A stretch of 64,000 nucleotides of DNA, from the NCBI RefSeq assembly GCF_020829645.1, contig NZ_JAIVFS010000020.1, positions 48,996 to 112,995 of the forward strand. The letters run 5' to 3'. The DNA is from Nostoc mirabile CHAB5784 (GTDB lineage: Bacteria; Cyanobacteriota; Cyanobacteriia; Cyanobacteriales; Nostocaceae). The translations under genes and the position numbers were made by a program. Below, in pieces: positions 26,243-39,300 of this stretch. Each line of letters opens with the position of its first letter. Positions within the stretch are counted from its first letter, which is position 1. A model generated the notes under the pieces. The model was not told the origin of the DNA and ran no database searches. It worked only from the letters and a program-made list of their open reading frames with translations.

Positions 26243-28885
26243 CTATGTAGCAATCTGTGGTACTGATACCTTCACCAGGACTTTTTTGCTAAAAGATAAA
26301 CCGTTTTCATTTTTATCAATGATAATCGTGTCTCCAGAGATAAAAGTATTTTCCAATAATTTGGTGGCGAGTGGGTTTTCTACTTCTCGCTGAATTGCCC
26401 GTTTGAGTGGGCGGGCACCATAAACAGGGTCATAGCCTGATTCGACAAGGTAATCACAGGCAGATTGGGATATCTCAAAGAAGATTTTTTGCTCGCGCAG
26501 GAGATTTTCTACCCGCTTGAGTTGAATACGGATGATCTGCCGCATTTCCGTGCGATTTAGGGTATGGAAGAGAATAATATCATCAACGCGGTTGAGAAAT
26601 TCCGGGCGGAAATGCGATCGCAAGCCTTCCATTACCCGCTTCCGCATCGTTTCATACTTGGAATCATCACCAGATACATCCAAGATATGTTCACTACCAA
26701 TGTTACTAGTCATAACAATGACGCTGTTGCGAAAATCTACCGTCCTTCCCTGAGAGTCAGTAATTCTCCCATCATCTAACACCTGCAATAAAATATTGAA
26801 CACATCGGGGTGCGCCTTTTCGACTTCATCCAACAGCACCACTGAGTAAGGACGGCGACGAACCGCCTCGGAAAGTTGACCGCCTTCTTCATAGCCTACG
26901 TATCCTGGAGGCGCTCCCACTAACCGAGAAACTGAGTGTTTTTCCATATACTCAGACATATCCAAGCGCACCAATGCATCATCAGAATCAAAGAGAAACT
27001 GAGCTAGAGCACGGGCGAGTTCGGTTTTACCCACGCCTGTGGGGCCCATGAACAAAAATGAACCAATGGGACGAGAGGGGTCTTTCATCCCCGCACGGGC
27101 GCGGCGAATTGCAGCTGCTACCGCTTCTACAGCCTCTTCTTGCCCAATGACTCGTTGATGCAAATGACTTTCTAGTTGCAGCAACTTTTGCCGTTCCGAT
27201 TCCAATAGGCGATTGACGGGAATTCCTGTCCATTTAGCGACGATTTCCGCAATATCAGCTTCGGTGACTTGTTCTCGCAGCAACGTGGAACCTTGGTTTT
27301 GAATTTCTAAAAGGCTCGCTTCTTTGGCTTCGCGCTCGTGCTGCACTCCCTCCAATTTGCCATACTTCAGTTGGGCAGCTTTATTTAGGTCATAGGCGCG
27401 TTCCGCCTGTTCAATTTGCACTCGCAGCGCATCTTCTTCTTTCTTTAAGGCGCTTATAGCCTCCAATATCTGCTTTTCACCTTGCCATTGCTCATTAAAT
27501 ATTTGCTGCTTTTGGGTTAAATTGGCGATTTCTTGTTCAATGCGCTGCAAACGTTCTCTCGTTTGGGGGATACCCTTTTCTTCGCCAGCTAATGATAGCT
27601 TTTCCATTTCTAACTGCATGAGGCGGCGATCAATGGTTTCCAATTCTGCTGGTTTGGAGGTAATCTCCATTTTCAACTGTGCTGCTGCTTCATCCACCAA
27701 ATCAATGGCTTTATCTGGCAAAAAGCGATCGCTAATGTAACGCGCTGACAGTGTTGCTGCTGCTACCAAAGCCGAATCAGAAATTTTGACGTTGTGATGC
27801 ACTTCATAGCGTTCTTTCAACCCCCGCAGAATGGAAATAGTATTTTCCACAGTTGGCTGATCGACAAATACTTGCTGAAAGCGGCGTTCTAGGGCAGCGT
27901 CTTTCTCAATGTGTTTGCGGAACTCGTCGAGGGTAGTAGCGCCAATACAACGCAGTTCTCCCCGCGCCAGCATTGGTTTGAGCAAATTTCCGGCATCCAT
28001 TGCCCCTTGTTGATTGGAACCGGTGCCGACTACGGTATGTAGTTCGTCAATAAATAAGACAATTTGACCATTAGATTCCGTAACTTCCCGGAGAACAGAT
28101 TTTAGACGGTCTTCAAATTCACCCCGATATTTTGCCCCAGCAATCAAACTACCCATATCTAAAGAGATAAGCTGGCGATTTTTCAAAGATTCGGGAACGT
28201 CACCGTTTACCATTCGTTGTGCCAAAGCTTCTGCGATCGCTGTTTTACCTACCCCAGGTTCACCAATTAGCACGGGGTTATTTTTACTACGACGAGACAA
28301 TACTTGAATTACTCGCCGAATTTCGTCATCCCGCCCAATCACCGGGTCGAGTTTTCCAGATTTTGCCTGTTCTGTCAAATCTCTGCCAAATTTTTGTAAG
28401 GCTTCATAGCGGGATTCTGGACTTTGATCTGTCACCTTTTGGCTACCGCGAATGGCTTTGATAGTAGCTTCTAGTTTAGCTGCATCCGCACCAAAGCCTT
28501 TGAGTATCTTTCGTCCAACGCGATCGTCTTCAGCAAAGGCCAAAAGTATGTGTTCCACAGAAATGTAGGAGTCTTTCATCCTAGCTCTAGCTTCCTCGGC
28601 TCGGTCTAGTAAAATATCTAAATTGCGGCTAAGGTAAAGCTGATCGCTTTTACCAACTTTGGGCTGACGTTGGGTAAAGGCTTCTAGCTGCTGCTGCAAG
28701 CGGATTGGATCGACCTCAGATCGAGCCAGGATACGTATTGCTAAACTAGTGGGTTCTTCTAACAGGGCGATAATTAAATGTTCAACATCTAATTGCTGTT
28801 GTTGATAAGCACGGACTATATCCTGAGATTTAACAATCGCTTCCCAAGCTTTATCAGTAAATTTATTTGGATCTGTAGGTTGCAT
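26243..28885 (-). CDS. clpB: Disaggregase chaperone ClpB (Hsp100)
   Basis: Hexameric AAA+ disaggregase that rescues aggregated proteins with DnaK. The 880 residues carry an N-terminal Clp repeat domain, NBD1 with Walker [17 protein letters not shown] (about 208), a coiled-coil middle domain (about 410-530) and NBD2 with [16 protein letters not shown] (about 613) and [14 protein letters not shown]. The middle domain identifies ClpB over ClpC. The C-terminus is longer than in E. coli. No CIRCE sequence was seen upstream. It stands alone on the minus strand. Confidence 0.97.
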   Translation of the reverse strand: MQPTDPNKFTDKAWEAIVKSQDIVRAYQQQQLDVEHLIIALLEEPTSLAIRILARSEVDPIRLQQQLEAFTQRQPKVGKSDQLYLSRNLDILLDRAEEARARMKDSYISVEHILLAFAEDDRVGRKILKGFGADAAKLEATIKAIRGSQKVTDQSPESRYEALQKFGRDLTEQAKSGKLDPVIGRDDEIRRVIQVLSRRSKNNPVLIGEPGVGKTAIAEALAQRMVNGDVPESLKNRQLISLDMGSLIAGAKYRGEFEDRLKSVLREVTESNGQIVLFIDELHTVVGTGSNQQGAMDAGNLLKPMLARGELRCIGATTLDEFRKHIEKDAALERRFQQVFVDQPTVENTISILRGLKERYEVHHNVKISDSALVAAATLSARYISDRFLPDKAIDLVDEAAAQLKMEITSKPAELETIDRRLMQLEMEKLSLAGEEKGIPQTRERLQRIEQEIANLTQKQQIFNEQWQGEKQILEAISALKKEEDALRVQIEQAERAYDLNKAAQLKYGKLEGVQHEREAKEASLLEIQNQGSTLLREQVTEADIAEIVAKWTGIPVNRLLESERQKLLQLESHLHQRVIGQEEAVEAVAAAIRRARAGMKDPSRPIGSFLFMGPTGVGKTELARALAQFLFDSDDALVRLDMSEYMEKHSVSRLVGAPPGYVGYEEGGQLSEAVRRRPYSVVLLDEVEKAHPDVFNILLQVLDDGRITDSQGRTVDFRNSVIVMTSNIGSEHILDVSGDDSKYETMRKRVMEGLRSHFRPEFLNRVDDIILFHTLNRTEMRQIIRIQLKRVENLLREQKIFFEISQSACDYLVESGYDPVYGARPLKRAIQREVENPLATKLLENTFISGDTIIIDKNENGLSFSKKVLVKVSVPQIAT

Positions 28886-29787
28886 CTTTATAATTTTGGA
28901 ATTTTGATTTTTAGTTTAAGGAGTGGGGACTGGGGACTTGTACTGAGCGACTTGCCTTGAGCGAAGTCGAAAGGAGCCGAAGTATTGGGGACTGGGTATT
29001 GGAAACTCTTCCCTAGTCCCTAATTATCCAAACATTCTGGGCGTATATCCGCGTGTATCTCCAGTGGCAATTTGGGATTGGTAATTGGTGATAATTTAAT
29101 CCATTACCTATTTTCTAATTTAAAACGAAAACACTGTTCTGAACGGACTTTACCAAATGGTAATATTGGAGCGATGTCTACGAGGGGCTACGCCTAAGCT
29201 ATTAGTGTTGCTCATCAACGACAGTATGGGCGTAATATTAATAGGATTTATGCAGAGAAGTTCCCCTAACCCGCCTAAAAAGGGGAGGCAAAAAGCGAAA
29301 AGTATCGCGCATCTGGGTTTACCTGCATGAAATGCCGGTGTGCAGCAAGAAGCAATTTCGCCCTATGTAGCTCAACTTTTCAAGACATCGGTGTAAATTT
29401 CCCTACAACTTTATTGCCTTTGATAGGGTTTTACTGGGTGGCTTAATTCGCTCCTTTTTAAGGCTTATCATTACCAACATCAAATAAATCAAATCTGACG
29501 CTTCGTTGTTAACCCGCCTGGGAATAAATTCCGAGGCTAATAGCTAAAGTCCTCTCAAGAGGACTAAATATAAGATCTTAAGCGATGTCGATGGCTAAAT
29601 TTGTGTTAGGGAAAATTTCAGTCCACTTAAGTGGACTTCAGCTATCAGCCCAGAACTTAAGTTCTGGGCGGGATGTTGGCCAATGCCATACCTTGACTGT
29701 TACAAAAATGTGGCTCATGACAAGCCTTTTTAAGCAGGATCAAGCCTTAACCCAAGCGTATTGACTTAATATTCTTAATTATGAGAA
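28886..29787. other. Long repeat-rich intergenic region
   Basis: Contains GGGGACTGGGGACT-type repeats (28920-29030), a CTACGAGGGGCTACGCC repeat (near 29178), the structured palindromic element at 29513-29672 and a solo CAATACG-type MITE end near 29747-29764. The stretch 29220-29510 holds no recognised feature. No gene seen on either strand. Confidence 0.55.
29513..29672. repeat. Covarying palindromic repeat (CCCGCC family), copy 1
   Basis: Order: CCCGCC, hairpin 1 around GGAATAAATTCC, linker GGCTAATAGCTAAA, hairpin 2 AGTCCTCTCAAGAGGACT, spacer, hairpin 2' AGTCCACTTAAGTGGACT, inverse linker, hairpin 1' CCCAGAACTTAAGTTCTGGG, GGCGGG. The two halves are inverse to each other. Stem sequences differ from other copies while staying complementary. 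Confidence 0.85.
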
Positions 29788-30222
29788 TTACTGACTCACA
29801 AGTTGCTCTTGCGATTCCTGTTTGACTGCTGATCCTTGAGTTCCCAGTTGAATCAGTTCAATTTTATACCCATCTGGATCTTCCACAAAAGCAATTACTG
29901 TCGAACCGTGTTTCATCGGCCCTGGTTCGCGCACGACTTTACCGCCCTGATTGCGGATTTCCTCACACGTAGCGTAAATATCATCAACGCCAAGGGCAAT
30001 GTGACCGTAAGCATTACCCAATTCGTACTTTTCTACCCCCCAGTTGTAGGTTAGTTCTATCACTGAGTTGTCGCTTTCGTCGCCGTAGCCAACAAAAGCC
30101 AGGGTAAATTCTCCCCCGGGATAATCTTTTCGGCGTAGTAATTTCATTCCTAGAAGTTCACAGTAGAACTTTAAGGATTCTTCAAGATTGCCCACCCGTA
30201 GCATTGTATGTAGTAATCGCAT
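29788..30222 (-). CDS. gloA: Lactoylglutathione lyase (glyoxalase I)
   Basis: Metalloenzyme that isomerises the methylglyoxal-glutathione adduct to S-lactoylglutathione. The 144-residue product begins [20 protein letters not shown] with the metal-ligand His 5, and has VIELTYNWG (Glu ligand), [12 protein letters not shown] (His ligand) and [14 protein letters not shown] (Glu ligand), so the four ligands are present. The length matches the short bacterial nickel-type GloA. Alone on the minus strand, divergent from eno. Confidence 0.96.
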   Translation of the reverse strand: MRLLHTMLRVGNLEESLKFYCELLGMKLLRRKDYPGGEFTLAFVGYGDESDNSVIELTYNWGVEKYELGNAYGHIALGVDDIYATCEEIRNQGGKVVREPGPMKHGSTVIAFVEDPDGYKIELIQLGTQGSAVKQESQEQLVSQ

Positions 30223-30467
30223 ATTGACCTTTTCTCTGTAATTGATTTAGTCTTATTCTCTGCCAATATTTTACCTAGCTCAAAGTCTGAAGGTAGAAAT
30301 GCCATCAGGGAAACAATTAAAAGATCAAGGACAGGATAAACATTCTCTTGCCCATTTTTGGCGTTGATCCCTATCCATATAATGGAAATCTTCTTTAATC
30401 TCAGCCAATAAAGTCTCTTAACCGCCTATGCTAGCGATTGGGTTAGGCAGATGGACTGTATGCGTAA

Positions 30468-31784
<1,317 letters not shown>

Positions 31785-31799
31785 AGACTGGGGACTAGG

Positions 31800-31848
31800 T
31801 TACAGGTTACAGGTATTTCCTTTCCCCTGTACCCTGTACCCTTTCCCC
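31800..31848. terminator. Inverted repeat between eno and argC
   Basis: GGTTACAGGTTACAGGTATT faces CCCCTGTACCCTGTACCC. It lies between two convergent stop codons and may end both transcripts; there is no long T run on the plus strand. Confidence 0.5.
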
Positions 31849-31851
31849 TAA

Positions 31852-32910
31852 TTATGGATAAAACCCCAACTTGGGCAACCCCAAAGTTTCATCCCAGCCC
31901 ATCATTAGGTTTAGGCACTGAATCGCTTGTCCCGCCTGTCCTTTAATTAGATTGTCAATTGCTGACATGACAATCACGCGACCTGTGCGCGGGTCAACTT
32001 CTACACCGATGTAACAAAGATTACTACCACTAGCCCATTTGGTTTGAGGGTAAACGCCGCTACCGCAGACTCTCACCCAAGGAGAGTTGCGGTAGAAGGC
32101 TGAGAAAATTGTAATTAAATCATCTCGCACTAGACCGGGATCGCTCATTGTGGCATATACCGTTGCCAAAATACCGCGTACCATTGGGATAAGGTGCGGT
32201 GTAAATTGGATCATGAGTTCGTGACCAGCTAAGTCACTGCAAATTTGCTCAATTTCTGGGGTATGACGGTGACGGCCAATATTGAAAGCTGCTATAGAGT
32301 TGTCTGCTTCAGCTAGTAATAAATTAGTTTGAGCTTGCCGTCCACTGCTAGATGTACCAGATTTGGCATCGATAATAGCTGTTTCTGGTCTGATTAAGCC
32401 TTGCTTTAAGAGTGGCGAAAGTGCAAGAAGACTAGCGGTGGGATATGAACCAGGACAGCCAACGAGTTGAGCTTCGGCAATGCGATCGCGATAAAGTTCT
32501 GGTAATCCATAAACTGCTGTAGCTGCAATTGTGCGATCGCTTCTCTCAATGCCATACCAATTTGTATAAGTTGTCAAATTACTAAACCGATAGTCTGCAC
32601 TCAAATCTAGTACTTTACATCCTTTTTCCAACAATTTGGGCGCGATTTGGCAAGCTAGACCATTTGGTAAAGACAGGAAAACTACTTCACATCGGTGAGC
32701 AATTATTTCTGGTTCTACTGCTTCTATTAGCAGGGTAGTTGCATGAGCCAGATGCGGGTAGAGATCCCCGAAGGATTTTCCGATACTGCTCTCACCGCCT
32801 AAATAAACCAGTTCGACTTCTGGATGATCCATCAGTAGCCGTACTAACTGTACTCCTCCATAGCCCGACGCGCCAACAATCCCAACGGGTACGCGTCTAA
32901 ATTTGCCCAT
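31852..32910 (-). CDS. argC: N-acetyl-gamma-glutamyl-phosphate reductase
   Basis: Third step of arginine synthesis, NADPH-dependent reduction of N-acetylglutamyl phosphate. The 352 residues show the nucleotide-binding [18 protein letters not shown] (about 9-26), the catalytic Cys in [12 protein letters not shown] (Cys 152), and HRHTPEIEQ plus [10 protein letters not shown] in the C-terminal domain. Length and motifs fit type 1 ArgC. It is separate from other arg genes, as is usual in cyanobacteria. Divergent from ribBA, 527 bases apart. Confidence 0.97.
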   Translation of the reverse strand: MGKFRRVPVGIVGASGYGGVQLVRLLMDHPEVELVYLGGESSIGKSFGDLYPHLAHATTLLIEAVEPEIIAHRCEVVFLSLPNGLACQIAPKLLEKGCKVLDLSADYRFSNLTTYTNWYGIERSDRTIAATAVYGLPELYRDRIAEAQLVGCPGSYPTASLLALSPLLKQGLIRPETAIIDAKSGTSSSGRQAQTNLLLAEADNSIAAFNIGRHRHTPEIEQICSDLAGHELMIQFTPHLIPMVRGILATVYATMSDPGLVRDDLITIFSAFYRNSPWVRVCGSGVYPQTKWASGSNLCYIGVEVDPRTGRVIVMSAIDNLIKGQAGQAIQCLNLMMGWDETLGLPKLGFYP

Positions 32911-33437
32911 GATCTGAAATCCTTATCCCATGAATGGTGAATTCGTTATCAGCTATCAACAATATCAGCGACTAGACGCACAGCGTACAAAACACATGAA
33001 ACCCCTCTACTTTTTTCAGATGCCGGAAAGGAGTGACGCGGCGAAATTGTCAAATATTTTATCGTCAATCAAAGGGTTTAAGACCCCAACCATTACACGT
33101 AGTGCGGAGTCGGAGCCACTCCGCCTCCGATCATTTTCAGTCGGGGTTTAAATCGAACGTAGTTGCCACAACGCTCTTAACCTATCGCTTGGCACTTCTC
33201 AACTCTTAGAGACGCATTCGCGTTCGTCTGAAAATGTCTAAAATGTTTGAATGCGTGAATGCGTGAATTTTGAATTGTTAATTGTCTCTCTTGTCTCCCT
33301 TGTCCTGTTCATCCTTGATTGTCGTTGCACTCTACTAATAAACCCCGATTTTAGGGGCAGAAATTTTTGCTAGGTTATCAAATCATTGCTAGTCTACTCC
33401 TCTGCCTTATAAAGGAGCTACAATCTAAAAGAAGAAA
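32911..33437. other. Divergent intergenic region argC-ribBA
   Basis: Contains an inverted pair GTTTAAGACCCCAAC / GTCGGGGTTTAAAT with an inner GCGGAGTCGGAGCCACTCCGC hairpin (33067-33148). No FMN riboswitch consensus was found before ribBA. An AAAGGAGC lies 20-25 bases before its start. Confidence 0.55.
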
Positions 33438-35150
33438 TTGTTAAAAAAATTTACGTTGGTAGCTGGAAATCTTTCTGTGTCACAGCCTAATACTAACCAA
33501 GCTTTTAAATTTGATTCGATTGATGCCGCCTTAGCAGACCTAAAAGCTGGTCGCGTCATTGTAGTGGTAGATGATGAAAATAGAGAAAATGAAGGCGACT
33601 TAATTTGTGCCGCCCAATTTGCCACACCCGACATGATTAATTTCATGGCGGTGGAAGCTAGAGGGCTGATTTGTTTGGCAATGACAGGCGATCGCCTAGA
33701 CGAGCTAGACTTACCCTTGATGGTAAGCAACATTACAGATACTAACCAAACTGCCTTCACTGTAAGTATTGATGCCGGCCCAGAATTGGGTGTAACCACA
33801 GGCATCTCAGCAGAAGACCGCGCCCGCACTATCCAGGTTACTCTCAACCCAGCGACAAAACCTACTGATTTACGTCGTCCTGGTCATATTTTCCCGATTC
33901 GGGCTAAAGCTGGAGGCGTACTCAAACGCGCAGGACATACGGAAGCGGCTGTGGACTTAGCCCGACTAGCAGGACTATACCCAGCAGGAGTAATTTGTGA
34001 AATTCAAAACTCCGATGGTTCAATGGCGCGGTTGCAGCAGTTAGTCGAATATGCGAAACTTCACAATTTAAAAATCATTAGTATTGCGGATTTAATCAGT
34101 TATCGGCTACAGCACGATCGCCTAGTATATCGTGAGGTGATTACCAAGCTGCCTAGTCAATTTGGCCAGTTTGAAATTTACGCTTATCGCCACACCCTAG
34201 ATAATACAGAACACGTTGCAATTGTCAAGGGCGATCCAGCTAACTTCAAAGATGAGCCAGTAATGGTGCGGATGCACTCAGAATGCTTAACTGGTGACGC
34301 TTTGGGTTCTTTGCGCTGCGACTGTCGGATGCAGCTTGTAGCTGCACTCAAAATGATTGAGTCTGCTGGTCAAGGTGTAGTTGTATACCTGCGTCAAGAA
34401 GGACGGGGAATCGGCTTGATTAACAAGCTGAAAGCCTACTCATTGCAGGATATGGGACTGGATACAGTAGAGGCAAATGAGCGTTTAGGATTTCCCGCTG
34501 ACTTGCGAGACTACGGGATGGGGGCACAAATGCTCATGGATTTGGGGATTAAAAAGATACGTTTGATTACCAATAATCCTCGTAAAATCGCTGGAGTTAA
34601 GGGCTATGGGATGGAAGTAGTCGATCGCTTACCGTTATTGATTGAGGCCAATGACTACAATTCCTATTACCTGGCAACAAAAGCGAAAAAGCTGGGTCAC
34701 ATGCTGTTACAGACTTATCTGGTAACAGTAGCAATCCATTGGCAAGATGACCCGGAAGCTGTGACGGAACGTTATGAACGCTTGGAGAAACTGCGACACT
34801 TAGCGAAAAGTAATGATTTATTGTTACAGGAAGAAGCGCGTCCATTAGCGATCGCTATATTTGACGAGCCATCTTTGACAGTACACTTGGGTTTTGATCA
34901 GCCAAAAGTTGCTAGCTGTGATTGGTATAGCCAAAGTGGTCATCCTTACATACAGGCTATCTTCCAAATTCTGGACAACCTAGCAACTTTGCCTTACATC
35001 CAGAAACTAGAATTTCTGATTTCTTCTGGTTGCGATCCCTTGAGTAATTTACAAGTCCAACTGGATCGACAGACATTCTCGAATGGTACACTGCCTTCAT
35101 CGATTAGCGATCGCCTGGAAACACAACAAATTTATAGCTTTAGCAAATAG
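33438..35150 (+). CDS. ribBA: Bifunctional riboflavin protein RibBA with C-terminal extension
   Basis: Fused 3,4-dihydroxy-2-butanone-4-phosphate synthase and GTP cyclohydrolase II, the two entry enzymes of riboflavin synthesis. RibB (about 25-225) has [14 protein letters not shown] and the [14 protein letters not shown] block. RibA (about 230-425) has the zinc Cys set (Cys 283, 294, 296) and [20 protein letters not shown]. About 140 residues of unassigned sequence follow, beyond the usual RibBA length. The start is a TTG: there is no ATG in the first 80 codons that would keep the RibB domain, and an AAGGAG lies about 20 bases upstream, further than usual. Confidence 0.96.
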   Translation: MLKKFTLVAGNLSVSQPNTNQAFKFDSIDAALADLKAGRVIVVVDDENRENEGDLICAAQFATPDMINFMAVEARGLICLAMTGDRLDELDLPLMVSNITDTNQTAFTVSIDAGPELGVTTGISAEDRARTIQVTLNPATKPTDLRRPGHIFPIRAKAGGVLKRAGHTEAAVDLARLAGLYPAGVICEIQNSDGSMARLQQLVEYAKLHNLKIISIADLISYRLQHDRLVYREVITKLPSQFGQFEIYAYRHTLDNTEHVAIVKGDPANFKDEPVMVRMHSECLTGDALGSLRCDCRMQLVAALKMIESAGQGVVVYLRQEGRGIGLINKLKAYSLQDMGLDTVEANERLGFPADLRDYGMGAQMLMDLGIKKIRLITNNPRKIAGVKGYGMEVVDRLPLLIEANDYNSYYLATKAKKLGHMLLQTYLVTVAIHWQDDPEAVTERYERLEKLRHLAKSNDLLLQEEARPLAIAIFDEPSLTVHLGFDQPKVASCDWYSQSGHPYIQAIFQILDNLATLPYIQKLEFLISSGCDPLSNLQVQLDRQTFSNGTLPSSISDRLETQQIYSFSK

Positions 35151-35172
35151 CTTAGTTGAATAAATTTTGTCG

Positions 35173-35211
35173 GGTGTGTTATCGCAAAAGCGTAACGCAC
35201 CATTTTTTATT
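35173..35211. terminator. Bidirectional terminator between ribBA and the amidase
   Basis: GGTGTGTTATCGC / GCGTAACGCACC stem with an AAAA loop, then ATTTTTTATTT. It overlaps the 3' end of the amidase gene on the other strand. Confidence 0.82.
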
Positions 35212-36079
35212 TACTCACTCTATAGATTGGTTTAATTTGACGATAAGTATTAAGTAAGCTCAGAAATTTATTACCATCAAAACTTATCGGGTCAACTTTT
35301 TTACCAGAACGGTCTACTAGATGGTGCGTAGTGATGCGATCGTCTGGCACTTGACTTTGAGCAATTAACCAAGCAAGAGAATTATATTGAGCCTCCGTAT
35401 AGCCGCTATGGGTTTGTTGACTGCTACCGTCATAACCATCTGGCGGTGTTTCCAAAGAAACGTGATAAGCAAAATTATTCACAGACGCAGGCAAATTCGG
35501 ATTAGTCTGCACAGTTTCCACTCCTTGTGGAGTCTCAAATACTGAGTTAGCTGCACCAAAAGCTCGCTTTTCTGGCGGTACTAGATAAACCACCGTTCCG
35601 TCTAACTTGATTAAGGCGTGGTAACTTGCTTGCACATTTTCATCGTCATGGGCTACTTGAAAGAAATTGATGGCGCTAGAAGCAGAATAACCAGTTTCAT
35701 GGAGGACGATAATTGGTTGGTTGTTGAGAGGAACGCCGTTAACATCTTGGGCGTACCGTTCTCCATAGTTAGTTGGGTTAACTGAGACAACTTGATAATT
35801 AGGTCTGTACTGTGCAAAAGCTTGAGTGGTTACGTACCTTGCTACAGGCTTGTTAATCTTGACTGGGGACTTGATAACATTTTGAGATTTCTTCTCCTCT
35901 AAGTTTTTCGCTGATTGAAATTGCGCCTGTGGATATTGACTCCAGGCTGTAACCTCTGGTTTTGATGTAGTCGGATTATTTTGTAATTTTGTCACTCGTC
36001 CAATTAGCAGCACTACAATTAAAGCCATGAACATCAGCGAGATTAATAGCACCCTAGTCGCCCAGTCTTTAAACCTCAT
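35207..36079 (-). CDS. N-acetylmuramoyl-L-alanine amidase, Amidase_2 type
   Basis: Peptidoglycan hydrolase of 290 residues that would cleave the amide between MurNAc and the stem peptide. An N-terminal membrane anchor (VLLISLMFMALIVVLLIG, about 10-28) is followed by a linker and the amidase fold: zinc His in IIVLHETGYSAS, YHALIKLDGTVVYLVPP, and a second His in NNFAYHVSLETPPDG. A third His (ITTHHLVDRSGKKVDP) completes the zinc site. It should act in the periplasm, possibly in wall turnover or septal work. Alone on its strand apart from the LRR gene upstream. Confidence 0.92.
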   Translation of the reverse strand: MRFKDWATRVLLISLMFMALIVVLLIGRVTKLQNNPTTSKPEVTAWSQYPQAQFQSAKNLEEKKSQNVIKSPVKINKPVARYVTTQAFAQYRPNYQVVSVNPTNYGERYAQDVNGVPLNNQPIIVLHETGYSASSAINFFQVAHDDENVQASYHALIKLDGTVVYLVPPEKRAFGAANSVFETPQGVETVQTNPNLPASVNNFAYHVSLETPPDGYDGSSQQTHSGYTEAQYNSLAWLIAQSQVPDDRITTHHLVDRSGKKVDPISFDGNKFLSLLNTYRQIKPIYRVSK

Positions 36080-36332
36080 TTTTCTAATACCCGTAAAACG
36101 GTAGATATTAACTTATAGCTAAACTGGCGTGTCCTTCGTAGGGCGCACAGCTGTAAACCTCTACTGCCTATGGTATCCAAACGAGAATCGCTATAATACC
36201 TTAATTATTGATTCTGAATTCTAAATTTTGCATTCTTCTTCAAATGCTATCAAAACCATTGCTAGTGCTTGAGCGAATAGTTGATGAATTGTGTCTCTAC
36301 AATTCAAGATCGCAATCTCAAATCTAAAATGG

Positions 36333-39300
36333 TTAGCGTTTATACTTTGATGCGTGGTGTTCGCATAGCCATAGGTAATGTCCCTCTGGAGTCAAGATAT
36401 TCTTTAATCCACCCCAGTGCTGCTGTGGATCTTTTTCTTCTAAAAGTTGACGCAAGGCACGCAAAGCTGCACCATCAGCGCGTTCTGGATCTAAATCTTC
36501 ACCTCTAGCAATTTTGTTTGCTAATTCTAAATCTTCAGATTGTTTGAGTTCAGGTAATTTTGCTGCTAGTTCTTTGGTGAATTCGAGATCATTTTTAAAG
36601 ACTTTTTCAAATTCTTGTTCGTTTACCAAACTTACAAACGGCCCTACTATGGGTGCAGCATATTTCAAGATTCGGAATAACCTACCAAGATAGGGTGCTG
36701 TTACTCTCAGCCATTTGGCAGGTTCATTTATTTCATATAAACCGCCTTCTTGGGTGGGATGCCAACAGCCCGGTGCTTGACAATAAAGTTGTAATTCTAA
36801 TTTCTGTCCAGTTAGATTCTTTTGCCAAGCTTTAGCGCCACGGGGACGCAGCACAAAGACATTGGGACAGTGAGAATCGATTTTTGCTTGTTCGCGGCGG
36901 AATGCATTGGTAAATTCCCGTTGCGCCAGTTCTCGGAGATTTTTAAATTCATCGAGAATTACTGCTTGTCCGTCAACAACTGTGTCAACAACTGTTTTTT
37001 CTAACTGGTCAATGCGTTCTAGCACAGCATTTTCGGTATTCCAGTTTAAGCCATATAAGAGTTCTGGCACTGATACATCTTCCATAGCTTCTGGACATTC
37101 AATTGTTTTTTTCTTTTTTTCCCAGCGTTGCGATAGTTGTTTATAGTCAAATTCGTGAGTACATGGTTGACCATTATGACCAAGACATGAGATTGTGCGT
37201 TTAATATCTAATCCGGGAAACCTGGCGAGAGTGACTTCCATGCCATCTCGAAGCAGGACAAAGAAATTCAGTGGGTTAGGGCCTCGCACTGTTAATTTAA
37301 TATAGCGATCGCTTTTAACAGCTTCCACTAATGCTAAATGTTGTTCTTGCTCATAAGTAAATAAAACACCGTTACGCCAATGAATGCCAGTTGTGAAGCG
37401 GTGTTGACGCGCAATAAACCAAGTGGGAATCCCCGCAGGAATGGTATTGAGTTGAAATTTCATCGAAATTTCAAGGCACTCACCTGCTTGTTTAATTTGC
37501 TGCCATTTGTGTTCATAATTAGGCGGGTCGAGGGGCAAACGTTCCACCACCAGACTGAGATCCCGGTTTTCTTGAGTGCGGTAGGAAAGGTCAAAACGCT
37601 CCATGAGGTGCAAAAAGTGATCCCGCATTGATGGCTCTAGGTCGCGCCAAAGTTGATTCATTTCCTGACGGGTGAAAATGCCCAAGCGATCGCTTACGTC
37701 TTTGCTTTCCAAAACTTTGCTGATATATTCAGTTACCCACTCTGGCTTGAGGATAACGGTATCGTTAAGTTCTTCGTTGTCTTGGAAGTAGAGAATTTCA
37801 CCTAATTCATGCAGCCATCGCGCCAGCACTTCCTTGCTGATGTCAACAACTTGGGAGTTAGCCATGATGTTCCACAACTGCTGCGGTGTAATGTATTGTT
37901 TTAGTTGGGTACGGATGACATTGGCAGCATCTAGCCAGGTAGTAGGCCAGATTTCACCCATCAAAGGCAACTTAGCGGCTGATTCTGCAATTCCTTGCCG
38001 AAGTTTTTCAATGCCATTGCTGCTTTTAGAGCTAATTTTACAATGTTCGATAATCTGGGGGTACTTGTCGCGTAACTCTTTGAGGGGAAGGTCTGCATCT
38101 CGCTCATCGATGTGGGTGGCGACGAGTAAAATCGGAGATTCCGGGGCTAAGGCTTTGATAGTATCCAGCCAGTAATAGAGTTTACCTTGCTCAAATCCCA
38201 GTCGGGCATTCCAGGCGAGTAAGAATAGAGAGCGGTTGGTGAGGAAGAATTGATGGGTAGCGTGATAGATTTCCTGTCCGCCAAAATCCCAGGTGTTCAG
38301 CTGCATGGTGACTGCTTGCGTGGGATGGGTTAATTCCAGGGATTTAATTTCAATGCCGTGGGTGGTGGATTCCTGGGTGTCGAACTCTTCACCGCGCAAT
38401 GCTCTTAATAACGATGTTTTACCCACACCTCCTTCACCGACGACCAGCAGTTTAGAAACCCACTGCTGTTGGCTACCCTCTAACCTTTCTCGAAGATAGG
38501 TCAAAATTGCCTGTGTTCCCTGCTCGACAATTTCAGGTGGTGGCGAGGTTAATGGATTGTTATCGAGGTATAGCTCAGTCAGGCTGGAGAGTTGGCTGAA
38601 TTCTGGCGGCAGGCTGCTGAGTTGATTGTTACGGAGGGATAGCGTTGTCAGGCTGGAGAGTTGGCTGAATTCTGGCGGCAGGCTGCTGAGTTGATTGTTA
38701 CGGAGGGATAGCGTTGTCAGGCTGGAGAGTTGGCTGAATTCTGGCGGCAGGCTGCTGAGTTGATTGTTATAGAGGTATAGCGTTGTCAGGCTGGAGAGTT
38801 GGCTGAATTCTGGCGGCAGGCTGCTGAGTTGATTGTTATCGAGGTATAGTGTTGTCAGGCTGGAGAGTTGGCTGAATTCTGGCGGCAGGCTGCTGAGTTG
38901 ATTGTTATCGAGGTATAGTGTTGTCAGGCTGGAGAGTTGGCTGAATTCTGGCGGCAGGCTGCTGAGTTGATTGTTACGGAGGGATAGCGTTGTCAGGCTG
39001 GAGAGTTGACTGAATTCTGGCGGCAGGCTGCTGAGTTGATTGTTATCGAGGTATAGCTCAGTCAGGCTGGAGAGTTGACTGAATTCTGGCGGCAGGCTGC
39101 TGAGTTGATTGTTATCGAGGTATAGCTCAGTCAGGCTGGAGAGTTGGCTGAATTCTGGCGGCAGGCTGCTGAGTTGATTGTTATCGAGGTATAGCTCAGT
39201 CAGGCTGGAGAGTTGGCTGAATTCTGGCGGCAGGCTGCTGAGTTGATTGTTATCGAGGGATAGCTCAGTCAGGCTGGAGAGTTGGCTGATTTCTGGCGGC

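Noticed and set aside
24850..28960. CIRCE sites upstream of htpG or clpB
   Set aside because: No TTAGCACTC-N9-GAGTGCTAA sequence was found before either gene.
33000..33437. FMN riboswitch before ribBA
   Set aside because: No match to the conserved FMN aptamer core; the hairpin there looks like a dispersed repeat.
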